Assembly: GCF_938045775.1 (NCBI RefSeq)
Contig: NZ_CALIBH010000151.1
Coordinates: 1 to 5,445, forward strand
Length of the DNA stretch: 5,445 nucleotides
Direction: 5' to 3'
Source: an uncultured Campylobacter sp.
GTDB taxonomy: Bacteria > Campylobacterota > Campylobacteria > Campylobacterales > Campylobacteraceae
In this document: positions 1 to 5,445 of the stretch, in pieces
Layout of the letters: each line of letters starts with the position of its first letter
Numbering within the stretch: position 1 is the first letter of the stretch
Made by a program: the position numbers and the translations under genes
Notes under the pieces: model-generated
Databases searched by the model: none
The model's input: the letters and a program-made list of their open reading frames with translations, nothing else
What the model was told of the DNA's origin: nothing

Positions 1-39
1 CTAAATACCGTTTCTGAATTTTTATATTTTAATTTTTAG
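1..39 (+). CDS. 3' end of an upstream gene, probably an MBOAT O-acyltransferase (partial)
   Basis: Reading from base 1 in frame 1 gives LNTVSEFLYFNF and then a TAG stop at 37-39. Only the last 12 codons lie in the window. The tail EFLYFNF resembles the F-[IL]-Y-F-[QN]-F ending common at the C-terminus of AlgI/PatA-type MBOAT proteins, which move acetyl groups across the inner membrane for O-acetylation of envelope polysaccharide or peptidoglycan. The stop codon overlaps the ribosome site of the next gene, and the following start is 11 bases away, so the two are probably co-transcribed and translationally coupled. The next gene encodes an SGNH protein, the usual partner of such MBOAT proteins, which supports the call. 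With so few residues, the family assignment is inference. Confidence 0.5.
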   Translation, partial: LNTVSEFLYFNF

Positions 40-42
40 GAG
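38..42 (+). promoter_or_regulatory. Ribosome binding site fixing a TTG start at 51
   Basis: AGGAG at 38-42 lies 8 bases before TTG at 51. The ATG at 43-45 directly after it runs into TGA at 52-54 after three codons and cannot be the start. The next in-frame ATG is codon 41, which would remove the only membrane segment. TTG 51 is therefore the best start. Confidence 0.7.
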
Positions 43-50
43 ATGCTATC

Positions 51-1106
51 TTGAATTATTATTATAAAACTAAACTAAAAATTTGTTTTTTTGTATTGAT
101 TTGCTTTGTTATATATCATATATTCGTATGGCTATTGATAACAAAAGAGGTTTTCGATAGAAACGACGGCATGATGATAGGCGACCTTGGCAGATTATCG
201 TATAAGATAAACTCATATTCCCCTAGAAAAACGGCAGTGACCCTACCTAGAACTCATTATATTTTGGATTCGGATTTTCAAATGAGGCAGGTAGATGTAA
301 TAACCATAGGCGATAGCTTTTCTAACGGCGGCGGGGGCGGACTAAACCCGTATTATCAGGACTATATTCAAAGCGATAAGAACCTTACGGTTTTAAATAT
401 TCCGCTAATCAACGAAAACTATTATAAGACGCTATTTTCGCTCATAAATTCCGATCTATTAGAAAAATTAAAGCCAAAATACATCATACTGGAATCTATC
501 GAAAGACGAGCGGTGGATAGATTTGCATTCGATTTGGATAAATTTAAAAATGAAAGATCAAATTTAATAGCTCAAAAACGTGCTCCATCGTATCTACAAA
601 CCCCAAAGCCATTTTTTATAAATACATTAAACTACAATAGTGTTTTATATCGCATAGCTTACAGGTTCAACGATCATGCCTTTTTATCAAAAGTGTATTA
701 TCTGAAGCTGGATGGAGATTTTTTTACCTCCAAAGATCAAAGCGGACTATTATTTTATTATGAAGATCTATATGGGCTAGATAAATCAAATGCCGAAAAT
801 ATCGCAGCGCTAAATAGAAATTTAAATGAAGTGCAGGGGCTTTTAGATAGATTCGGCATAAAACTATATTTTATGCCGATGGTAGATAAATACGATCTGT
901 ATTACGACCATATTTTGGATAAGAAATATGGGAAGAGCCGCTTTTTTGAACTGCTTCGCGAAGAGAACAAGCGATATCTATTTGTAGACACTAAAAAAAT
1001 TTTAAATAGGCTAATAAAAAGCGCCGTAAAGGACGTATATTTTTCCGACGATACACATATGAGCACTATGGCACTGAAAGAGATCATAGACAATATGGAA
1101 TTTTAA
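51..1106 (+). CDS. Membrane-anchored SGNH (AlgX/AlgJ/PatB-like) O-acetylation protein
   Basis: This 351-residue protein has one N-terminal membrane segment (about residues 11-30, rich in I, F, V and L) after a short basic start, so the remainder should lie in the periplasm as a signal-anchored domain. SGNH catalytic elements are visible. The nucleophile block is VITIGDSFSNGGGGG, with Ser89 in G87-D88-S89. The Asp-His pair is near the C-terminus in FSDDTHMS (D333 and H336, a D-x-x-H motif). Two further stretches match the AlgX/AlgJ style: LESIERRAVDRF (148-159) and MPMVDKYDLYYD (275-286). AlgX/AlgJ and PatB proteins complete the O-acetylation of alginate or peptidoglycan with acetyl groups exported by an MBOAT partner, and the preceding gene looks like one. 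The substrate polymer cannot be told from sequence; peptidoglycan or a surface glycan are both possible. It starts at TTG, chosen from the ribosome site and the membrane segment. I see no truncation. Confidence 0.75.
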   Translation: MNYYYKTKLKICFFVLICFVIYHIFVWLLITKEVFDRNDGMMIGDLGRLSYKINSYSPRKTAVTLPRTHYILDSDFQMRQVDVITIGDSFSNGGGGGLNPYYQDYIQSDKNLTVLNIPLINENYYKTLFSLINSDLLEKLKPKYIILESIERRAVDRFAFDLDKFKNERSNLIAQKRAPSYLQTPKPFFINTLNYNSVLYRIAYRFNDHAFLSKVYYLKLDGDFFTSKDQSGLLFYYEDLYGLDKSNAENIAALNRNLNEVQGLLDRFGIKLYFMPMVDKYDLYYDHILDKKYGKSRFFELLREENKRYLFVDTKKILNRLIKSAVKDVYFSDDTHMSTMALKEIIDNMEF

Positions 1107-1766
1107 TTTAATTAATACCGATTTAAATTTCGCGGTATCCAGTAGGTGGAAGCAGTTGTAAAAAGTTGTGAAAATATATTGCTGCATACCAAAAACATTA
1201 GAGGCTATACTGCAAATTTGAAATTTAGACTTAGAAACGAACATCCTTGTTAAATTAAAGAATCGGCGCTAGTTTCAAATTTTTAGCAGCTTTTGAACGA
1301 GACGGCTTCTAGGAGTTTTAAATGCGCGAGTAAACGCTCTAAAATCGCTTTTACATTTTTAAACGCTAAACGCGCAACTAAAATTCCAGATGGATATACA
1401 CAAATACAATCGTGACGAGATTTGTAAAAGGTACGAAAATCATCTATAAAGCAGCCATTCCTCAAAGCTTGCGAGTATCGTCAAAGGGAATTTATCGGCG
1501 GCGCAAAAAGAGTAGGGCGCGAGTGGAATTTTGAATAGAGCAAAATTTGAATTAAATTTAATCTTTTGGTTTTGAACGAGGATTGTTTCAGGTGAATAGG
1601 CATTAGAAGCTGAATTTTAAAAATATGCTAGCATTTATGAAAAAGTGAGCATTCAAGCTAAAATTGAAATTTTACTAGGAAAGCTTGTCGTAGCACAATG
1701 CGCAAATCGCGACGAGTTAAAAGCGCAGCCTACGCGCGTAACCTATAAAGTCCGCGCAATATAGCG
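1107..1766. other. 660-bp stretch without a recognisable gene
   Basis: Every frame is broken by frequent stops. The longest open stretches are a minus-strand one of 60 codons (1283-1465) and a plus-strand one of about 50 codons from 1382 without a placed start. Neither has a ribosome site, and neither translation resembles a protein I know. Base composition is intermediate: AT-rich blocks alternate with GC-richer pieces such as 1481-1520 and 1690-1765, which recall coding DNA. It could be a decayed gene or an old intergenic insertion. I see no tRNA, rRNA, CRISPR or insertion-sequence ends here. Confidence 0.5.
1115..1138 (+). terminator. Weak hairpin after the SGNH gene
   Basis: ATACCG (1115-1120) pairs with CGGTAT (1133-1138) across a 12-base AT-rich loop, 8 bases after the stop codon. 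No run of T follows, so it is at best a weak or Rho-assisted end for the O-acetylation transcript. Confidence 0.25.
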
Positions 1767-1798
1767 TACTCCGGCTTTTAAATTTAAAAGCCGGAGTA
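1767..1798. terminator. Perfect 32-bp palindrome, likely 3' hairpin of the minus-strand operon
   Basis: The left arm TACTCCGGCTTTTAAA is exactly complementary to the right arm, giving a symmetric stem of about 14 bp with an AATT loop. It begins 20 bases after the stop of the DUF4198 gene on the minus strand. That position fits a transcript end or an mRNA-stabilising 3' structure. On neither strand is it followed by a T run, and the A/T block lies inside the stem instead of outside it, so it is not a textbook intrinsic terminator. Confidence 0.5.
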
Positions 1799-1818
1799 AA
1801 ATTTAGAGCAAATTTAAA

Positions 1819-2565
1819 CTATTTTACCTCAAAAGCAAAGGACGCGATAATCGTCTCTTCGTCGCATTTCTTTGGATCCGAAAATGCGAGTTTATTTCTT
1901 GCTTTTAGTATCCAAGGGCCCGGCTTTAGCGCCATTACCTCGATTTCGCCCTTATCGTCGGTCATACCATAAAATGCGCTCATATCTTCCAGAAATCCAT
2001 CCGGTGCACCTTCAACCGCGGCATTTGCAAGCGGCTTGCCTTCAAATAGCACTTTAATTTTAAACGGCTTATTGGCTTTGAAATTTACCGGATTTTCTAA
2101 AGGTACAAGCTCGAGTCGCTCACCCACGGGCTTAGTTATGAGATCGCCTGCTTGTGTGTTGATTACGCCCTTTGCGAGCATAGTGGCGCGACGGCAAAAT
2201 TTAGCGTCTTTGATAGTATCTTTCGTGCCGCCCATATGCCATTTGCCGCTTTTATCCTCGGTCCAAAAGGTCGGTTTATATTGCCCGGTAATGATATAGA
2301 CGCCTTCCGGCTGCTTTTCGCCCTCAAATTTATAGTTTTCGCTCGTGCGCTTTAGCTCGATTTTTTTGCCGTTTTTATCTATGACTACGGGGATTTCAAA
2401 ATTATTCTCCCTCTGCTTATCGATCGGCTCGCACGTGGCAAATCCATCTCCAAATCCGATCCGAACCCTCAGTTTGTCGTCATTTTGACCCGCAAGCCAA
2501 AAATCATGCGCGCCCGTTACGCTAAATGCACCTAAAACTGCCAATGCAGCTAAACTTTTCCTCAT
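1819..2565 (-). CDS. Periplasmic DUF4198 family protein (putative metal-uptake accessory)
   Basis: This 248-residue protein starts with a clear Sec signal peptide (MRKSLAALAVLGAFSVTGA). Cleavage after Ala19 would leave His20 as the first mature residue, in HDFWLAG. This AHDFWL opening is typical of DUF4198 proteins (Pfam PF10670), a family historically annotated as a nickel/cobalt uptake periplasmic component. The C-terminal half (about 160-222) reads as an immunoglobulin-like or carboxypeptidase-regulatory-like beta fold: a KPFKIKVLFEGKPLANAAVEG stretch, then TDDKGEIEVMALKPGPWIL, the usual 'added value, then T-D-x-x-G, then pleasing-end' pattern. Three cysteines (C45, C124, C234) and H20 and H110 are possible ligand or disulfide residues. 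A ribosome site AAAGGA precedes ATG 2565. The TonB receptor gene ends 34 bases upstream on the same strand, so the two probably share a transcript and act on the same substrate. The metal is not identifiable; nickel, cobalt, copper and iron all remain possible. Confidence 0.8.
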   Translation of the reverse strand: MRKSLAALAVLGAFSVTGAHDFWLAGQNDDKLRVRIGFGDGFATCEPIDKQRENNFEIPVVIDKNGKKIELKRTSENYKFEGEKQPEGVYIITGQYKPTFWTEDKSGKWHMGGTKDTIKDAKFCRRATMLAKGVINTQAGDLITKPVGERLELVPLENPVNFKANKPFKIKVLFEGKPLANAAVEGAPDGFLEDMSAFYGMTDDKGEIEVMALKPGPWILKARNKLAFSDPKKCDEETIIASFAFEVK

Positions 2566-2599
2566 TTTTAATCCTTTCTTTTAATAAAATTTACTAAAT

Positions 2600-4733
2600 T
2601 TAAAAACTATATCTTACGCCGACGCCGAGCGTTCTGCCTTTGCCATAGGTGATCAAGACATTACTCGCTCTGTCGCGTATGTGCGAGAAATACTCTTTGT
2701 CGGTTAAATTTTTGACGTAAAAATACACGTCAAAGCCATCTTTTAGGTAGCCTACTTTTGCATCCGCCGTAAAATAGCTCTTTTGGGCTAGCTTATTTTG
2801 AGCATCGAAGTAGGTCTTGCCGATCATATTTCCGTCCAGTCTTGTATAAATTCCCATCGGAGCGTAGTATGACGCGCCCAAAGAGAGCTTATACTCGGGG
2901 TTTTTCTCGATTTTATTACCTTTATTATTTGTGCCGTCTTTGTTGATATAGTCTCCGTATTTGGTCTTTAGCAGACTTGCGGCTAAATTTATATCAAGCT
3001 CCTTGCTCGCTTTTGCGACGCCTTCAAATTCCACACCCATAGATTTTGATTTATCGGCGTTTGCGGTTGAGTAGATGTTGGGGTTATTGGGGTCGGTATA
3101 AAATATATGCGTGCCCTTGATGTCCATATAAAATAGCGCGGTAGAAAATCTAAAGCTCTCATACGAACCCTTTACACCGATCTCGTAGTCATCGCTCGTC
3201 TGTGCGTCAAATTTATTATCCTCCCTGCTGCCGCCGGTGGTGTAGAAATTAAAGCCGCCGGCTAGATAGCCCTTTGAATACATCGCGTAAATATTTAGCT
3301 CGTCGGTGATATCGTATCCAAGTGTGATTTTTGGCAAAAACGTCCTAAATGTCGCTTTTTCGTCCATCGAAAACGCGAGCGCACCGGGATTGTGTCCCAG
3401 CTCGTATGAAAAGTAATCGACCTTTGTGTGTTTTCTGATCTGCTGATACCTGCCGCCAAGCGTAGCATCAAATTTGCTCGTGATCGGATAGATGATCTGA
3501 CCGAATACCGATGCCGTCTGCGCGCGATTGATTGAAGGCCAATCCTCGACTATCGTCCTACCGCCGTCGCCGTATTGGTCGCCGATCGGGCCGAAGACTT
3601 GCTTTTCGTTTTCGTAATAAAGCCCGCCGACCCATTTGAAGCTTTGCTCGTCTACGCTACTAAATCTAAGCTCCTCGGAGAAGGTATCATTTTTAGAATT
3701 TAAAAATGTAATTAGCCCGTAGTGATCGGGGTCGAGATAGGTTATTTTACTACCGAAATCCTCGTCGTAAAGCCCGTCTTTTTTGGCTCTACGAAAGGTC
3801 GTAGCCGAGGTCGCGTCAAATTTGTCAAATTCATATTTTAGATCTAACGCTCCCGAGCTTGAAGTTTGCTTGACACGGGCGGGAGTTTCTAAGTTTATAT
3901 GCTTGGCTTCGCTTTTTGAGATATTGCCAAATCTCGATTTTGGGATAAAAAGCTCGTCGAGCGAGCCGTCCTGGCGGTGAAAAAGATCGCCGTAAATTTT
4001 AATCGTAAAACGATCGGTCGGCACTATCTTTAAATTTAGTCCGAAATTGTAATTTTTCTTGTCGTTGGCTTTATCTCCGTTTAGATCGTTGATGATCCAG
4101 CCGTCCTCTTTGGACGCCGAGCCGTTTAAGCCTAAAAAAAATAGTTTATCATCAATCAGCGCGCCGCTGGTTTCAAAAAGACCTAGCATGTATTTGTGCG
4201 AGCCATATTCGGCGCCGACGCTGCCGCTCCACTCGTTAGTCGGCTCTTTTAAAACGATATTAATGATGCCGCCGATTGAGTCTTTGCCGTAGATCGCACT
4301 GCTAGGACCTCGCAAAACCTCGACGTGATCGATATTTGTAACGGGGATATAGGCTGCGTCTTTGTTACTTTGCGCTACGCCGTCGACATAGACCGTGACG
4401 GGGTTAGAACTCGTATATATCGAAGGATTGAGTCCTCTAGTACTGATGCCCTCGTACATTCCGCCTACACCGGTAATGTTTGGCATAGTTTTTACCAGCT
4501 CCTCGACGTTTTTGACATCGCGCTCTTGTAACTCAGTATCGTTTACGACGCTGATACTTTGTGGCACATCCTTTAAATTTTCGCTTATTTTGTTTGCGGT
4601 AACTTCTACTTCGCCGAGATTTACGCTTTGCTTAGTTTGCTCGTCGGCTATGGCTGGATTTGTGGCGCTTAATAAAAGTAGGGTAGCTGCAGCTTCAGAG
4701 AGAGAGAGAGAGAGAGAGAGTAAAAACTTTCAA
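2600..4733 (-). CDS. TonB-dependent outer-membrane receptor, phase-variable, OFF in this sequence
   Basis: An outer-membrane 22-stranded barrel receptor that takes up a metal chelate using TonB energy. Numbering follows the restored 711-residue form. The signal peptide ends at AIA (28-30), followed by a TonB-box-like GEVEVTA (41-47). The plug carries VPQSISVV (57-64), VYVDGV (115-120) and the hallmark VLRGPSSAIYG (140-150). The barrel contains YSKGYLAGGFNFY and VKNLTDKEY, and ends in RYSF with the C-terminal Phe expected for outer-membrane insertion. The GGFN block recalls FyuA-type siderophore receptors, but the ligand is undetermined. AGGAG at 4745-4741 sets the start at TTG 4733. From there the frame reads MKVFTLSLSLSL and stops at TGA 4697-4695, because (CT)12 puts it out of register. 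The receptor frame itself is open from 4729 to 2600 but has no ATG, GTG or TTG before GTG 4567, and starting there would lose the signal peptide and TonB box. Ten or thirteen CT units give 709 or 711 residues. It heads an operon with the DUF4198 gene. Confidence 0.85.
4697..4720 (-). repeat. (CT)12 dinucleotide tract in signal-peptide codons, phase-variation switch
   Basis: On the plus strand this is twelve AG units, and on the coding strand twelve CT units, encoding alternating Leu-Ser. It sits at codons 5-13 of the receptor. Twelve units send the frame into TGA right after the tract. Eleven units send it into TAA a little further on. Ten or thirteen units read through into GAAGCTGCAGCT and the rest of the gene. 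Tracts of this kind change length by slipped-strand mispairing during replication and create ON/OFF subpopulations of surface proteins. Confidence 0.9.
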
Positions 4734-4745
4734 AATTTAACTCCT
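4731..4745 (-). promoter_or_regulatory. Ribosome binding site and TTG start of the receptor
   Basis: AGGAG (4745-4741), a 7-base spacer, then TTG (4733-4731) followed by AAA GTT TTT. It is the only start codon upstream of the repeat with a ribosome site. The receptor frame as it stands begins after TGA (4732-4730) and has no start codon here. The third frame has TAG at 4746-4744 and no start either. Confidence 0.8.
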
Positions 4746-4769
4746 AAAATCTGATAAAATTTTCGCGTT

Positions 4770-4798
4770 ATTATATCAGATGAGATAATCATTGTCAA
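4770..4798 (-). promoter_or_regulatory. Consensus sigma-70 promoter of the receptor operon
   Basis: On the minus strand, TTGACA (4798-4793), a spacer of exactly 17 bases, and TATAAT (4775-4770), preceded by TG at 4778-4777 as in extended -10 promoters. Both hexamers match the consensus at all six positions. Transcription should start near 4763, giving a leader of about 30 bases before the TTG start. Confidence 0.85.
4783..4797. promoter_or_regulatory. Fur-box-like operator over the -35 and spacer
   Basis: Plus-strand AGATAATCATTGTCA matches 13 of 15 positions of the 7-1-7 Fur motif TGATAATnATTATCA, counting the free centre as a match. The core is GATAAT-C-ATTGTC. It covers most of the -35 hexamer and the upstream half of the spacer, where a bound repressor would exclude RNA polymerase. 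Fur represses with iron, so the operon should be induced by iron limitation. The related regulator PerR can bind similar sites and cannot be excluded. Confidence 0.7.
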
Positions 4799-4800
4799 TA

Positions 4801-5358
4801 CTATTACAATATTAAATTAATGTAGAATATAAGTATGATTTATATTGAATTTAATGTTGCAAATTTAGATACAAAATAGGGCAATACAATAAACTTATTA
4901 TAATTTAAATAAATACGTCCATAAAAATTTATGGAAAAATGATGCTAAATTAATAAAATCAAAAAATTCATTTTTATAAATCGTTTACTACATAGAAATC
5001 ATTAATAGGAAAATATATATCAGTAGTTCATCATTTTTCAATTTTTTGGAGCAAAAACACTATAATTCTAGGTATTCTATATTGAAAACTATAATTTTCA
5101 AGTAAAAATTCAACACAAAATTAACGTATAATTATATGAATAATTTCATGTATTTTTAACGTATTTGTTGTTTTATTAATGGTTTTTATTAGGAGAATTT
5201 TACATATTATCGTGACTTCAAATAAAATCAACATGACGATGTGTTTTTGTAAGAATTAAAATAGATAATATCTGAATTGGGCGGAAATAAAATTTTGCTT
5301 ATGGTAGAGATTTAAATTTAAAATATGGGAAGTTATTGCCCCTAGAAAATGCCCTCTT
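4801..5358. other. Very AT-rich intergenic region between the receptor promoter and hypA
   Basis: Counted by hand, 4801-5280 is about 20% G+C, far below the receptor gene next to it. No frame holds a credible gene. Two small perfect-stem hairpins are visible: 4918-4935 (TCCATAAA, AA, TTTATGGA) and 5082-5101 (TTGAAAA, six-base loop, TTTTCAA). I see no tRNA, no insertion-sequence ends and no repeat array. No T-tailed terminator is evident directly after the hypA stop on the minus strand. The region may hold promoters or small RNAs that I cannot identify by eye. Confidence 0.55.
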
Positions 5359-5445
5359 TTATTCAATAACCAGGCGCATTAGATACATATCCTCGCCGTC
5401 GATTACGCTGATTTCGGAGCTTTTGCAGCGCGGACAAGAAAAGTC
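5359..5445 (-). CDS. hypA: Hydrogenase/nickel maturation metallochaperone HypA, C-terminal end (partial)
   Basis: The minus strand from 5445 reads 28 residues and a TAA stop at 5361-5359; the rest lies outside the window. The peptide holds CPRC followed by IDGEDMYLMRLVIE. This matches the end of HypA, where the second CxxC of the zinc site is followed by a segment of the form I-x-x-G-x-x-M-x-L-x-x-L. The Helicobacter pylori protein, as I remember it, has CEKC and then ITQGNEMRLLSLEM in the same place. HypA binds nickel through its N-terminal His and hands it to the [NiFe]-hydrogenase (with HypB), and in some species to urease. The stop codon is intact. It lies upstream of the receptor operon on the same strand but about 560 bp from its promoter, so a shared transcript is unlikely. 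Confidence 0.8.
   Translation of the reverse strand, partial: DFSCPRCKSSEISVIDGEDMYLMRLVIE

Noticed and set aside
43..54. ATG right after the first ribosome site
   Set aside because: It ends at TGA after three codons and is too close to the AGGAG. TTG 51 opens the real gene.
1283..1465. Minus-strand 60-codon open frame
   Set aside because: No ribosome site, no recognisable protein and no neighbour at operon distance.
1382..1543. Plus-strand open stretch of about 50 codons, very basic at its end
   Set aside because: It has no placed start or ribosome site, and the translation resembles nothing I know.
2600..4567. Receptor starting at GTG 4567 (655 residues)
   Set aside because: It would lack the signal peptide and TonB box, has no ribosome site, and begins in the middle of the conserved VPQSISVV plug start. 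The open frame continues 54 codons upstream (to 4729).
4395..4754. Plus-strand 119-codon open frame across the AG repeat
   Set aside because: It is antisense to the receptor start, and its Arg-Glu repeats come from the AG tract. It also runs through the ribosome site of the receptor.
4918..4935. Hairpin that could be a terminator for hypA
   Set aside because: It is more than 400 bases past the hypA stop, the stem is AT-rich, and no T tail follows on the minus strand.
5191..5259. AGGAG at 5191-5195 followed by a GTG open frame (5212-5259) of 15 codons
   Set aside because: The spacing of 16 bases is too long, the peptide is very short and unremarkable, and such motifs arise by chance in AT-rich DNA.
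5263..5273. Short palindrome AGATAATATCT resembling half of a Fur site
   Set aside because: Only 5-1-5 symmetry in very AT-rich DNA, with no promoter beside it.

Overview
The window looks like chromosomal DNA of a Campylobacter species (Campylobacterota), probably one of the oral or non-thermophilic ones. This is inferred from the AAATTTAAA-rich spacers, the TAGGAG ribosome sites, the TTG starts, and a Campylobacter/Helicobacter-type HypA tail at the right edge. I cannot name the species.

Left part (1-1106, plus strand). The last codons of an upstream gene, probably an MBOAT-family O-acyltransferase, are followed 11 bases later by a membrane-anchored SGNH-type protein of the AlgX/AlgJ/PatB kind. 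The two form a plausible envelope-polymer O-acetylation pair. Next comes about 660 bp in which I find no gene, closed by a perfect 32-bp palindrome at 1767-1798.

Right part (1819-4798, minus strand). This is a two-gene metal-uptake operon. A consensus sigma-70 promoter (TTGACA, 17 bp, TATAAT, with an extended -10 TG) is overlapped by a strong Fur-box-like sequence. It drives a TonB-dependent outer-membrane receptor and then, 34 bases downstream, a periplasmic DUF4198 protein with a signal peptide. The receptor gene carries (CT)12 inside its signal-peptide codons. From the only well-placed start, a TTG with an AGGAG site, the reading frame hits TGA directly after the repeat, so in this sequence the receptor is out of frame. 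Ten or thirteen CT units would restore one continuous frame of 709 or 711 residues. This is a classic slipped-strand phase-variation switch, and the sequenced copy is in the OFF state.

Right edge. A spacer of about 560 bp, roughly 20% G+C over 4801-5280, separates the promoter from the 3' end of hypA (minus strand, partial), the nickel metallochaperone for hydrogenase maturation. Receptor, DUF4198 protein (a family long associated in annotation with nickel/cobalt uptake) and hypA together suggest a metal theme. The Fur box argues for iron control, and the actual substrate cannot be read from the sequence.

The main discovery candidate is the combined control of the receptor: Fur-type transcriptional control of a near-ideal promoter, plus a stochastic dinucleotide switch in the signal peptide.
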